From Dechloromonas hankyongensis (GTDB taxonomy: Bacteria; Pseudomonadota; Gammaproteobacteria; Burkholderiales; Rhodocyclaceae), in assembly GCF_022012295.1 (NCBI RefSeq), contig NZ_JAKLTN010000003.1, forward strand, positions 62,001-126,000: DNA of 64,000 bases, read 5' to 3'. Both the position numbers and the translations under genes were made by a program. Below are positions 55,541-64,000 of the stretch, piece after piece. Positions within the stretch are counted from its first letter, which is position 1. Every line of letters begins with the position of its first letter. The notes under the pieces are model-generated. The model was not told the origin of the DNA. It did not search any database and worked only from the letters and a program-made list of their open reading frames with translations.

Positions 55541-56308
55541 TCAGCTCAGGTAATTGGCGATCCGGACATAGCCCTCGACCGGGATATCCTCGGCCCGCCG
55601 CGTCGGATCGATGCCCAGGGCGGCAAAGCCCGCATCGTCCAGCGTCCCCTTCAGGGTATTGCGCAGCATCTTGCGGCGCTGCGAGAAGGCGGTCAGCACT
55701 ACCTGCGACAGCTTGCCCAGGTTTTTGGCGTTGAGCTCGGCAGCCGGCTTGGGAATCAGCCGAACGACAGCCGAGTTGACCTTGGGCGCCGGATCGAAGC
55801 TTTCCGGCGGCACGTCGATCAGCCATTCCAGCCAGAAACGGTATTGCAGCATCACCGACATACGGCCGAAATCGGCGTCGCCCGGCTCGGCGACCATGCG
55901 CTCAACGACTTCCTTCTGCAGCATGAAATGCATGTCGTAGACGTTTTCGGCGTAATCGGCGAGATGGAAGAGCAGCGGCGTCGAGATGTTGTAGGGCAGA
56001 TTGCCGACCAGGCGCAGGTTCTGGCCGACGCTGGCGAAATCGAAGGCCAGTGCATCGCCTTCATGGATAGTCATGCGGTCCGGGCTGTGCTGTTTCCTAA
56101 GACGTGCGATCAGGTCGCGGTCGATCTCGACCACATGCAGGTGATCGACCCGGGCCAACAGAGGTTCGGTAATCGCGCCCAGACCGGGACCGATCTCGAC
56201 GACGGTATCGCCGCGTTGCGGATTGATGGCCGACACGATGGCGGCGATGATGCCGCTATCGACCAGGAAATTCTGGCCGAAGCGTTTGCGGGCGACGTGG
56301 CCTTTCAT
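55541..56308 (-). CDS. rsmA: 16S rRNA dimethyladenosine methyltransferase
   Basis: The 255-residue KsgA enzyme, which dimethylates two adjacent adenines near the 3' end of 16S rRNA. The start is [23 protein letters not shown]-binding motif I is [13 protein letters not shown], and the catalytic motif IV is [10 protein letters not shown]. The ATG at 56308 overlaps the pdxA stop by four bases (ATGA). It is the last gene of the lptD-surA-pdxA-rsmA operon, an arrangement also known from E. coli and many other gammaproteobacteria and betaproteobacteria. Confidence 0.96.
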   Translation of the reverse strand: MKGHVARKRFGQNFLVDSGIIAAIVSAINPQRGDTVVEIGPGLGAITEPLLARVDHLHVVEIDRDLIARLRKQHSPDRMTIHEGDALAFDFASVGQNLRLVGNLPYNISTPLLFHLADYAENVYDMHFMLQKEVVERMVAEPGDADFGRMSVMLQYRFWLEWLIDVPPESFDPAPKVNSAVVRLIPKPAAELNAKNLGKLSQVVLTAFSQRRKMLRNTLKGTLDDAGFAALGIDPTRRAEDIPVEGYVRIANYLS

Positions 56309-57294
56309 GGGATTTTCCTTTGTGCCATGCGCGCCGCTTCGGCGACCGCCTCGAACAGGCTGCCGGGGTCGGCCTTGCCGGTGCCGGCCAGCTCGAGCGC
56401 CGTGCCGTGATCGACCGAGGTACGGATAATGGGCAGGCCCAGCGTGACGTTGATGCCATGGCCGAAGGTCGCGTACTTGAGCGCGGTCAGCCCCTGGTCG
56501 TGAAACATGGCGAGCACGGCATCGCCCTGGGCGAGTACCGGCGGGGTAAACATGGTGTCGGCCGGGTGCGGACCGCTGAGCAGCATGCCTGCGGCGCGCA
56601 GCTTGTCGAGCACCGGGGTGATCACCTCGATTTCCTCCCGGCCAAGGTATCCCCCCTCGCCGGCATGCGGATTGAGTCCGGCGACCAAAATACGCGGCTG
56701 GGCCAGGCCGTACTTGCCGCGCAGGTCGGCATGCAGGATGCGCAGCGTTTCCTCGAGTACCGCCGGCGTGATGGCGGCCGGCACGTCCTTCAGCGGCAGA
56801 TGTGTGGTGGCCAGCGCAACGCGCAACGGGCCGCGCGCGGTGTCGCCGGCCAGCATCATGACGACCAGCGGGGTCGCGGTTTTCTCGGCCAGGTATTCGG
56901 TATGCCCGGTGAACGGCACGCCCGCCTGGTTGATGACTCCCTTGTGCACCGGTGCCGTCGCCATGGCCGCGAATTCGCCAGACAGGCAACCTTCCAGCGC
57001 ACGGTCGAGCACGGACAGCACATAAGGACCGTTGGCCGCATCGAGGCGACCCGCTTCCGCCGGCTGGGCCAGCGGAACGTGCAGGACATCGAGCACGCCC
57101 GGCGCCGGCTGGTTTTCCGGCTGGTAATCCCGGAAGAGCATGCTCAGGCCGAGTTGCGAGGCGCGGGCAGCCAGCAGGTTCCGGTCACCGATCACGATCG
57201 GATGGGCCGGCCCCGGATGCACCGCCAGCTGCAGGCAGAGTTCCGGCCCGATGCCGGCCGGTTCGCCGCTAGTGACGGCAATGCGTGGCAACAT
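56305..57294 (-). CDS. pdxA: 4-hydroxythreonine-4-phosphate dehydrogenase
   Basis: A 329-residue zinc-dependent enzyme of pyridoxal 5'-phosphate biosynthesis. Family segments are [49 protein letters not shown], and the histidine-bearing [11 protein letters not shown] and [16 protein letters not shown] near the end. The ATG at 57294 overlaps the surA stop by one base; a GTG three bases earlier is possible. It is coupled to rsmA by a four-base overlap. Confidence 0.95.
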   Translation of the reverse strand: MLPRIAVTSGEPAGIGPELCLQLAVHPGPAHPIVIGDRNLLAARASQLGLSMLFRDYQPENQPAPGVLDVLHVPLAQPAEAGRLDAANGPYVLSVLDRALEGCLSGEFAAMATAPVHKGVINQAGVPFTGHTEYLAEKTATPLVVMMLAGDTARGPLRVALATTHLPLKDVPAAITPAVLEETLRILHADLRGKYGLAQPRILVAGLNPHAGEGGYLGREEIEVITPVLDKLRAAGMLLSGPHPADTMFTPPVLAQGDAVLAMFHDQGLTALKYATFGHGINVTLGLPIIRTSVDHGTALELAGTGKADPGSLFEAVAEAARMAQRKIP

Positions 57295-58610
57295 CACTTT
57301 TCGTCGAGGCGGTTTTCGACATAGGTGCGGTCGCGCAGCTGACGCAGCCAGTCCTGGTACGCCTCGTCGAGCTTGCGTTCGCGGATGGCCTGACGGGCCA
57401 CGGCACGCTGGCGCTCGGCCGAGACGTCGCGTTCGCGGCGTTCCTGCACCTGGATCAGGTGCATGCCGAACGGCGACTGGACCACCGGGCTGACCTCACC
57501 AACCTTCAGCGCATCCATGGCCCGTTCGAATTCGGGGACCGTGTCGGCGGGGCTCAGCCAGCCCAGGTCGCCGCCTTTGGCGGCCGAACCGTCCTGCGAA
57601 TAGAGGCGGGCCTGCTCGGCGAAATCCACCCCGTTGATGATGCGCTCGCGCACGGCTTCCAGCTTGCGGCGCGCTTCCGCTTCGGACACCACTTCGTTGA
57701 CCCGGATCAGGATATGGCGGGCCCGCGTCTGCTGCACCGATGCCGGCCCACTGCCGCCGCGCTTGCCGATCAGCTTGACGACGTGGAAGCCGGCCGACGA
57801 GCGCAGCAGTTCGCTGACCTCGCCCTGCTGCAGGCGGCCGGCGGCATCGGCATAAAGGCCGGGCAGACGGCTCAACGGACGCCAGCCGAGATCGCCACCC
57901 TGCAACGCGTCCGGTGCGTCGGAGAAAGCAGCCGTCAGTTCGGCGAAGTTCTCGCCGGCGCGCGCCCGCTTGAGCGCCTGTTCGCCACGCAGGCGCAGCT
58001 TCTGCAATTGTTCCGGGCTGGCCGACTCCGGGGCCCGCAACAGTATGTGCGCTAACTGGTATTCCTCGGCGCTGCCCGAAGCCGCCTGGGTGGCGAGATA
58101 GTTGTCGATTTCTCCTTCCGAGATGATCAGCTTGCTGTCCACTTCCCTTTCACGCAGACGAACTGAGACCATTTCATTGCGGATGTCCTCGCGGAAATTG
58201 GCGTATTGCAGGCCGTCCTTTTCCAGCGCAGCGCGGAAGTCGGGCAGCGACATCTTGTTACCGGCGGCGATGCGGCCAATGGCCTGATCAAGCTGGACGT
58301 CATCGACCCGCATCCCGGAATCCTTGGCGTACTGCAACTGGGCGCGATCCATGATCAGGCGTTCAAGCATCTGGCGTTCGAGAACGTCCTGCGGCGGCAA
58401 GGGCGTCCCTTGCTTCTGCAATTGCTTGAGGGCCGAGGCCAGACGATTGCGCAACTCGACGTAGGTGATCACGTCGGAGCCGACGACAGCCACGATGCGG
58501 TCAGCCTCGACCGGCTCCTGCGGCTCGGCGAACGAGACCTGCGAAAACAAGCTGCTCAGGCAGGCGATCAGAAAAACGAAGGTACGGGCGAATGGGGTCA
58601 TGGACGTCAT
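57294..58610 (-). CDS. surA: Periplasmic chaperone/peptidyl-prolyl isomerase SurA
   Basis: A 438-residue protein with a signal peptide ([22 protein letters not shown]). The N-terminal chaperone domain begins [21 protein letters not shown]. Two parvulin domains follow: the first from about residue 175 ([12 protein letters not shown] to AGFHVVKL) and the second from about residue 290 ([13 protein letters not shown] to FGMHLIQVQ). SurA folds outer-membrane proteins, including LptD, whose gene is next door. The ATG at 58610 overlaps the lptD stop by one base. Confidence 0.95.
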   Translation of the reverse strand: MTSMTPFARTFVFLIACLSSLFSQVSFAEPQEPVEADRIVAVVGSDVITYVELRNRLASALKQLQKQGTPLPPQDVLERQMLERLIMDRAQLQYAKDSGMRVDDVQLDQAIGRIAAGNKMSLPDFRAALEKDGLQYANFREDIRNEMVSVRLREREVDSKLIISEGEIDNYLATQAASGSAEEYQLAHILLRAPESASPEQLQKLRLRGEQALKRARAGENFAELTAAFSDAPDALQGGDLGWRPLSRLPGLYADAAGRLQQGEVSELLRSSAGFHVVKLIGKRGGSGPASVQQTRARHILIRVNEVVSEAEARRKLEAVRERIINGVDFAEQARLYSQDGSAAKGGDLGWLSPADTVPEFERAMDALKVGEVSPVVQSPFGMHLIQVQERRERDVSAERQRAVARQAIRERKLDEAYQDWLRQLRDRTYVENRLDEK

Positions 58611-61159
58611 TAGGGGGTGAGCAGATGGCTGTCGGTGGGCAGTTCGTTGATCTTGCCATACCCCGGGATGCTGCGCCGGAGCATGCCGATCGGGTTGGAG
58701 CCGATGCTGCCGAAATCGTTGAGTTCGAGTTGCAGGAACAGTGTCTCGTTGGGTGTGCCGGAAATCGCCGCCAGTCGCTGCGCAACCAGACGGACCGACC
58801 AGCAGCTGGCGTTGTACTCGACGCCGGCGATCACCTCGAGCGCACGGCTGTCGCGCAGCGAGTAGTTATAGCGGCCGACAGCATACCAGTTCGCCGACAG
58901 AGGCCATTGGCCGGCAAAATCGACCTGATCGACCGTCGAACTACCTGTCAAGGCATCGCGGGTATAGCGGTAGCTGGCGGACAACACCTTGCCGAACGCG
59001 GGCTGAAAGCGCGCTCCGGCCGAGAAGCGTTCGATGACGTTTTCCCGGTAGTTGTACTCGGCGGCCAGGTCCGTATAGGTCTTGGGCGCCACCAACCCGT
59101 TGAACGCAGCGACGATGTTGGAGAAATTGTCCCGCCGGGTCGTCTCGCCAGCAATAGAAACACGCTGAGGCTTGAAGTAATAGCGCTGGCCGACCATCGC
59201 CTTGAAGCTTTCCACACCGGTCTCGCCGTCGAGCAAGCGTGTGGTCAGGCCGGCGGTCAACTGGTTGGCATCATTGATGCGGTCGTAGCCGCTGTAACGG
59301 TTTTCCGAAAATATCTGCGCGAAATTGAAGTCAGTCAGGCCGCTATCGAACAGCGGAATCTGGCTCTGGTCCTTGTACGGAATATTCACGTAATAGAGGC
59401 GCGGCTCCAGGGTCTGGATGTAGCCCTTACCGAACCAGTCGCCCTCGCGCTCGAAAACTACGGTCGAGTCGAGCGAAAAGGTTGGCAAGGCCCGACTGTA
59501 AGTATTGGGCAGGCCGGAAGTTTGATCGTCCAGCGAATATTTTGTCAGATGCAGGCCGACCTTGGGGGTGATCTGGAAAGCTGGATGGACGATGGGCAAC
59601 GACACCTGCGGATAGAACACCATACGATCGCCCTGCACCTTGGTTGGATCGACATGGGTAAAGCGCGAATACTGGCCTACCGCCGAGAAATCGGTCTTAA
59701 ACAGGTTCGGCTTGTAAGCAATGAGGTTCAGTTGCGGCTCGAGGAAGTAGGGACGCGCGATCGGGTTGGACGGGTCGATCTGCAAGGTCTGGTAACGCAG
59801 AACCTGCATATTGGTCTGCAGCCAGGGCGCAGGCGAATAGCCCAGCGACACCAGCCGAGGTAGCTGGGTTTGCGATGTTTGCAACAGGCGGGAGGTCATG
59901 TCCTGCCAGTAGTAATCGTCGGAAACGCCGTTCCAGTTAATCACCGCCGAAAGCCCACGCCCCAGGTTCTGTCGATGATCGATGCGATAAGCATAGCGGC
60001 TGCGCCCGAGCATCTCGTCGTTCGGCATGTACTCGAAGCGCGCCTGCCCCTCGTAGTGGTAATCGACGTAACGGGCATCGGCGCCCAGTTGTGTACCACG
60101 CTTTGACAGGTAGCGCGGCGCCAGGGTCAGGTCGTAATTCGGTGCTAAATTTAGATAATAGGGCACCGTGAAATCGAGACCGCTGCGTGTCGAAGTCGAG
60201 AAATGCGGATGCAGAATGCCGGAACGACGCAGGTTGTTCAGCGGGAAGGAGGCCAGCGGGGTATAGAGGATGGGTGCCCCCTGGAACCACAGGGTGGCAT
60301 CCTTGGCCGTACCCTCGCCTTGATCGTAGTCAAGATGCGTTTCCGCAGTCTTCAGGTACCAATCGGCGCTCCCCGGCTTGCAGGTCGAATAGGTATTCGA
60401 GAAGAGCGACATCTGGTTCTCGCCCTCAAAGTCGATGCGCTCGGCGTAACCATTGGCCTCCGACTGGCGAGGCGGCGGCAATTGTGTCGGCAGCCCGTAA
60501 CTGTTGGCCACGTTGAGCATCATCGGCGCGCCCGACGTATTTGCATTGCTACTCGCTACCGTCACTACCGTCTGTTGCTGGGCATAGAAGCGGCTCGGCA
60601 CGTCGCGCACGATGTGATAGGTCACCTGCTCCGCCGAGCCGACCTGTTCTGTCATCTTCATGCGCAAATGCGGGCCGCTGATCTCGGAGCCATCCTGCAA
60701 CAGGCGGACGGAGCCGGTCGCTTCGACTTCATCGTCGAGCGGGCGATAGGTCAGACGATCCGCATAAAGCAGGTTGCCGACCTTGCGCAACTCGACATTG
60801 CCCTCGGCCTCCGTCACCTCGTCGGACTGGCCTTCGATTTGATCGGCAATGATGAACAGCGGATAGCTATCATCATGTTTTAGCGCCACCGGCGCTTCTT
60901 CGAGTGGAGCCCTGGGCGCCTGTTCCTTCTCTACCGGTTCCTTTTTTTTCTTCAGGACATCGAATTTGCGCTCCTGGCGCAAATTGAGCGGTAGGTCGTT
61001 GGCCGCCAGAAGGAGCGGCGTCTGCACCTCTTCCTGCGCGGCCGAGTCGGCAGCCGGCGCGATTGTCCGTTCGAGGTCGATAGCCGCATATCCCGCCTGC
61101 GTGCCGGCAAACAGGCAGCAGACGAAAACAGCGAGCGGACGGCGGGGAAAACCGGGCAT
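58610..61159 (-). CDS. lptD: LPS-assembly outer-membrane protein LptD
   Basis: An 849-residue outer-membrane protein that inserts lipopolysaccharide into the outer leaflet. A signal peptide ([20 protein letters not shown]) is followed by the OstA-type beta-jellyroll near residues 105-210 ([28 protein letters not shown]). The large beta-barrel includes [31 protein letters not shown]. Cysteines in TYSTCKPGS and NASCWSVRL fit the disulfide positions of other LptD proteins, although the usual cysteine pair at the C-terminal position is single here. It heads the operon with surA, which is needed for its folding. The promoter faces amgK. Confidence 0.95.
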   Translation of the reverse strand: MPGFPRRPLAVFVCCLFAGTQAGYAAIDLERTIAPAADSAAQEEVQTPLLLAANDLPLNLRQERKFDVLKKKKEPVEKEQAPRAPLEEAPVALKHDDSYPLFIIADQIEGQSDEVTEAEGNVELRKVGNLLYADRLTYRPLDDEVEATGSVRLLQDGSEISGPHLRMKMTEQVGSAEQVTYHIVRDVPSRFYAQQQTVVTVASSNANTSGAPMMLNVANSYGLPTQLPPPRQSEANGYAERIDFEGENQMSLFSNTYSTCKPGSADWYLKTAETHLDYDQGEGTAKDATLWFQGAPILYTPLASFPLNNLRRSGILHPHFSTSTRSGLDFTVPYYLNLAPNYDLTLAPRYLSKRGTQLGADARYVDYHYEGQARFEYMPNDEMLGRSRYAYRIDHRQNLGRGLSAVINWNGVSDDYYWQDMTSRLLQTSQTQLPRLVSLGYSPAPWLQTNMQVLRYQTLQIDPSNPIARPYFLEPQLNLIAYKPNLFKTDFSAVGQYSRFTHVDPTKVQGDRMVFYPQVSLPIVHPAFQITPKVGLHLTKYSLDDQTSGLPNTYSRALPTFSLDSTVVFEREGDWFGKGYIQTLEPRLYYVNIPYKDQSQIPLFDSGLTDFNFAQIFSENRYSGYDRINDANQLTAGLTTRLLDGETGVESFKAMVGQRYYFKPQRVSIAGETTRRDNFSNIVAAFNGLVAPKTYTDLAAEYNYRENVIERFSAGARFQPAFGKVLSASYRYTRDALTGSSTVDQVDFAGQWPLSANWYAVGRYNYSLRDSRALEVIAGVEYNASCWSVRLVAQRLAAISGTPNETLFLQLELNDFGSIGSNPIGMLRRSIPGYGKINELPTDSHLLTP

Positions 61160-61250
61160 TCAGGCGTTCGAGGAAGAGTGAGGACCGGAACGACCGGAAC
61201 CCGAGTGTTAAAATCCCGGCATTTTACAACGAACCCACCTCCGCCCGCTT

Positions 61251-62273
61251 ATGCAAGCCTCGACGCGCGATCAACTTGTTACAAACTGGGTAGCCGAGCG
61301 CTTCCCCAATCAATCGGTCCAGATCACCCCGGCCTCGGCCGATGCCAGCTTCCGTCGCTATTTCCGGCTGACCTGGCCGGATGGCAGCACGCGCATCCTG
61401 ATGGACGCGCCGCCGGAAAAAGAGGACTGCAAGCCCTTCATCCACGTCGCCGGCCTGCTCGCCAAGGCTGATCTGGCCGCCCCGCGCATTCTCGACAAGG
61501 ATCTCGACAACGGCTTCCTGGTCCTCACCGATCTCGGCCGCATCGGCTACCTCGACGCGCTGAACGCAGACCTGTCGCTGGCCGACCTGCTGATTCGCCC
61601 GGTGCTCGATGTGCTGGTCAAATGGCAGCTCGCCTCCAGCGCTGCCACCCTACCGCCCTACGATGGCACGCTGCTGCGTCGCGAACTCGACCTCTTCCCG
61701 GAATGGTTCGTCGGCCGCCACCTCGGCGTCGAACTGAGCGACGACGAGAAGATCATGCTCGACCGCAGCTTCAAGTTCCTGATCAATTCGGCGCTGGCCC
61801 AGCCCAAGGTGTTCGTCCATCGCGACTTCATGCCGCGCAACCTGATGGTCGTCGAAAGCGCCGAACGCCTGACCCCGGGCATCATCGATTTCCAGGACGC
61901 CGTCTGCGGCCCGATCACCTACGACGTCGTCTCGCTGTTCCGCGACGCCTTCATCTCCTGGGACGAAGAACAGGAAATCGACTGGGTCGTCCGCTACTGG
62001 GAAAAGGCCCGCGCCGCCGGCCTGCCGGTACGCGAGGACTTCGGCGCCTTCTGGCGCGAGTACGAACTGATGGGCCTGCAACGCCACCTCAAGGTGCTCG
62101 GCATCTTCTGCCGCCTGAAGTACCGCGACGGCAAGGACAAGTACAGCGAAGACCTGCCCCGCTTCATAAACTACGCCCGCAAGACGGCCGGCCGCTACGT
62201 CCAGCTCAAGCCGCTGCAGAACCTGCTCGACCGCTTGGAAGGCAACACCGAGCAGATCGGCTACCGGCGGTAA
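61251..62273 (+). CDS. amgK: Anomeric MurNAc/GlcNAc kinase AmgK
   Basis: A 340-residue aminoglycoside-phosphotransferase-fold kinase that phosphorylates N-acetylmuramate and N-acetylglucosamine at the anomeric position in cell-wall recycling. The catalytic loop is VFVHRDFMPRNLMV near residue 190, and the metal-binding stretch is GIIDFQDAVCGPITYDVVSLFRD. The assignment is supported by murU 87 bases downstream and by the usual neighbour lptD, from which it is divergently transcribed. This recycling route bypasses MurA and therefore fosfomycin inhibition in organisms that have it. Confidence 0.9.
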   Translation: MQASTRDQLVTNWVAERFPNQSVQITPASADASFRRYFRLTWPDGSTRILMDAPPEKEDCKPFIHVAGLLAKADLAAPRILDKDLDNGFLVLTDLGRIGYLDALNADLSLADLLIRPVLDVLVKWQLASSAATLPPYDGTLLRRELDLFPEWFVGRHLGVELSDDEKIMLDRSFKFLINSALAQPKVFVHRDFMPRNLMVVESAERLTPGIIDFQDAVCGPITYDVVSLFRDAFISWDEEQEIDWVVRYWEKARAAGLPVREDFGAFWREYELMGLQRHLKVLGIFCRLKYRDGKDKYSEDLPRFINYARKTAGRYVQLKPLQNLLDRLEGNTEQIGYRR

Positions 62274-62360
62274 GGACGAGTTGTTAGTCGTTAGTTATTA
62301 GCCGTTAGCAAAAACCCTCGCTCTGGACCACTCGATCCTCAATCCTAAAAACTCGATCCT
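62274..62360. other. Spacer with short GTTAG-type repeats
   Basis: The 87-base spacer between amgK and murU begins with several near-copies of GTTAGT or TTAGC (about 62282-62309) and later repeats CTCGATCCT twice. It is less GC-rich than the genes. It shows no terminator, and its meaning is unknown. Confidence 0.5.
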
Positions 62361-63032
62361 ATGAAAGCCATGATCCTCGCCGCCGGCCGCGGCGAACGCA
62401 TGCGGCCGCTGACCGACCACACGCCCAAACCGCTGCTGGCGGCCGGCGGCAAGCCCCTGATCGTCTGGCATCTGGAACGGCTAGCTGCGGCGGGCTTCTC
62501 GAAAATCGTCATCAACCACGCCCATCTCGGCGGGCAGATCGAAACAGCGCTGGGCGATGGCTCGCAGTGGGGGCTCAGCATCGCCTATTCGCCCGAACCG
62601 CCGGGCGCCCTGGAAACCGCCGGCGGCGTCGCCACCGCCCTGCCGCTCCTTGGCGACCAGCCCTTCCTGGTGGTCAATGGCGACGTCTATTGCGACTGGG
62701 ATTTTCGCCACGCCCATCAGTTGGCTGGCAAAAACGCCCATCTGGTCATGGTCGCCAACCCTGCCCACCACGCTGGCGGCGATTTCAGTCTGGACGGCGA
62801 GCGCGTCATTTACGCCCACGGTGAGCAAACACTGACCTACGCCGGCATCAGCATCTTCTCGCCGGAGTTCTTCGCCGGGGTAAAGCCCGGTACGGTCATG
62901 AAGCTGCGCCCGCTGCTCGATGCCGCCATCGCCGCCGGCACGCTGACCGGGGAACGCTTTACCGGCCGCTGGGTCGATGTAGGAACGCCGCAACGCCTTG
63001 CGGAACTGGATGCCGAATTGAGGAACGCATGA
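62361..63032 (+). CDS. murU: MurNAc-1-phosphate uridylyltransferase MurU
   Basis: A 223-residue nucleotidyltransferase that makes UDP-MurNAc from MurNAc 1-phosphate. The signature [25 protein letters not shown] gives the nucleotide-binding loop and the catalytic lysine. [14 protein letters not shown] holds the metal-binding aspartate near residue 110, and [16 protein letters not shown] closes the protein. It pairs with amgK and overlaps the next start by four bases (ATGA). Confidence 0.92.
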   Translation: MKAMILAAGRGERMRPLTDHTPKPLLAAGGKPLIVWHLERLAAAGFSKIVINHAHLGGQIETALGDGSQWGLSIAYSPEPPGALETAGGVATALPLLGDQPFLVVNGDVYCDWDFRHAHQLAGKNAHLVMVANPAHHAGGDFSLDGERVIYAHGEQTLTYAGISIFSPEFFAGVKPGTVMKLRPLLDAAIAAGTLTGERFTGRWVDVGTPQRLAELDAELRNA

Positions 63033-64000
63033 CCCACGCCCACTTTCTCGCTCGCCGCAAGCGCCTGCTGAACGTCATTGGCGGGGGGATCGCCATCGTG
63101 CCGACCGCGCCGGAAGTCATCCGCAACCGCGACGCGCACCACCTTTATCGCTTCGACAGCTACTTCTGGTACCTGACCGGCTTCCCGGAACCGGAAGCCG
63201 TCGCCGTGTTGATCGGCGGCAAGAAACCCAAATCCATTCTCTTCTGCCGTGAAAAACATGAAGAGCGGGAAATCTGGGACGGCTACCGCTACGGCCCGAA
63301 AGCCGCCAAGGCTGCCTTCGGTTTCGACGCCGCCTACCCGATCGAGCAACTCGACAAGAAACTGGCCGAATTCCTCGTCGACCGCGACACGCTGTGGCAC
63401 GCCATCGGCCACGACGCCGTCTGGGACGCCCGTATCGCCAAGGCGCTGAACGAAGTGCGCGCCCAGACCCGGGCCGGCAAGCGGGCGCCGCGCGCCATCC
63501 ACGACCTGCGCGCCGAACTCGACGCCATGCGCCTGGTCAAGGACGCCGCCGAAGCCAACATCCAGCAGCGTTCGGCCGACATCGCCAGCGCCGGCCACGC
63601 CCGCGCCATGCGCGCCTGCCGCCCTGGCGTCGCCGAGTACGAGCTGGAAGCCGAACTGAGCTACGAATTCCGCAAACGCGGCGCCGATGCCCACGCCTAT
63701 ACGCCCATCGTCGCCGGCGGCGCCAACGCCTGCGTGCTGCACTACGTGTCCAACGACAAGGTGCTCAACGACAATACCCTGGTCCTGGTCGACGCCGGCT
63801 GCGAAGTCGAAGGCTACGCCGCCGACATCACCCGGACCTTCCCGGTCAATGGCCGCTTCAATGCGGCACAGAAGGACGTTTACGAAATCGTCCTCGCCGC
63901 CCAGGCCGCCGCCATCACCGCCGTCGCCCCCGGCCGCCACTTCATGGAAGGCCACGATGCCGCCGTGCGCGTGCTGACCCAGGGCCTGGTCGACCTCAAG
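63029..64000 (+). CDS. pepP: Xaa-Pro aminopeptidase PepP, 5' part (runs off window)
   Basis: The first 324 residues of a proline aminopeptidase (M24B). The N-terminal AMP_N domain opens [37 protein letters not shown] and includes [14 protein letters not shown]. The catalytic pita-bread domain starts near residue 165. The first two metal ligands appear in [21 protein letters not shown]; the remaining histidine and glutamate ligands would lie beyond base 64000. The start overlaps the murU stop. PepP frees N-terminal residues next to proline in peptide turnover. Confidence 0.93.
   Translation, partial: MTHAHFLARRKRLLNVIGGGIAIVPTAPEVIRNRDAHHLYRFDSYFWYLTGFPEPEAVAVLIGGKKPKSILFCREKHEEREIWDGYRYGPKAAKAAFGFDAAYPIEQLDKKLAEFLVDRDTLWHAIGHDAVWDARIAKALNEVRAQTRAGKRAPRAIHDLRAELDAMRLVKDAAEANIQQRSADIASAGHARAMRACRPGVAEYELEAELSYEFRKRGADAHAYTPIVAGGANACVLHYVSNDKVLNDNTLVLVDAGCEVEGYAADITRTFPVNGRFNAAQKDVYEIVLAAQAAAITAVAPGRHFMEGHDAAVRVLTQGLVDLK

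Noticed and set aside
62282..62309. GTTAG tandem repeats as a CRISPR or attachment site
   Set aside because: Units are only five or six bases, imperfect and confined to a short spacer, with no spacers, cas genes or integrase.
1..64000. tRNA, rRNA or CRISPR loci
   Set aside because: No cloverleaf-like intergenic segment, rRNA signature or regularly spaced direct repeat was noticed. This was a reading by eye, so a dedicated search could still find a small RNA.

Overview
The window is GC-rich with dense, often overlapping genes. Its content suggests a facultatively autotrophic betaproteobacterium, probably in the Rhodocyclales (Dechloromonas/Azonexus-like). This rests on a form II RubisCO with a Calvin-cycle operon, a cell-wall recycling pair amgK/murU beside lptD-surA-pdxA-rsmA, DUF3422, DUF4337 and DUF2189 proteins, and a large repeat element. 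The taxonomic call is inference from gene content; no rRNA or tRNA gene was seen.

Layout. (1) 0-11.4 kb holds a small ribbon-helix-helix-like protein, a SulP anion transporter and a YjdM/PhnA zinc-ribbon protein. They face a minus-strand operon of five overlapping or abutting genes: a NuoM-like subunit, DabA, a NuoL-like DabB and two more ND4/NuoM-like subunits. This is an expanded form of the DAB inorganic-carbon accumulation system. (2) 11.6-20.4 kb holds a peroxiredoxin, an excisionase-HTH/receiver protein, a cytosolic chemoreceptor, a WbuC-type cupin with dnaE, an enoyl-CoA hydratase homologue and a ComB-like phosphatase. (3) 20.7-29.2 kb is a four-gene plus-strand island: a C14 caspase-like protease, an 1804-residue protein with two serine alpha/beta-hydrolase modules and a CHAT protease, an M15 peptidase, and a multipass membrane protein with a TIR-like C-terminal domain. 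It has no housekeeping explanation and is the best candidate for an undescribed system, possibly defence or programmed death. A near-perfect inverted repeat lies upstream of it. (4) 29.2-31.8 kb encodes a GGDEF-EAL protein with a heme-type CxxCH motif in its periplasmic sensor.

(5) 32.1-39.1 kb is the Calvin-cycle operon fbp-prk-tkt-gap-fba-rpe on the minus strand, with cbbY divergent from it. (6) 40.1-43.4 kb carries small membrane proteins, an exported Ppx/GppA-like protein, a TRIC-family channel and an ACP phosphodiesterase homologue. (7) 43.7-49.3 kb carries an unknown helical protein, cbbM, cbbR and a DUF3422 gene. Two copies of a roughly 0.5 kb repeat, in inverted orientation to each other, bracket cbbR and DUF3422. 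(8) 49.4-55.5 kb holds purC, a DUF2189 protein, prlC, a DUF4124/glutaredoxin-like protein, xth, a Crp/Fnr regulator and a DUF2892 protein. (9) 55.5-64 kb holds the minus-strand operon lptD-surA-pdxA-rsmA and the divergent amgK, murU and pepP; pepP runs off the window.

How the parts fit. The DAB-like operon, and possibly SulP, would raise cytosolic bicarbonate. CbbM is a form II enzyme with poor CO2/O2 discrimination and benefits from high CO2. The cbb operon regenerates ribulose bisphosphate, CbbY belongs to a family that clears phosphorylated by-products, and CbbR would control transcription. The phosphoglycerate kinase gene is not in the window.
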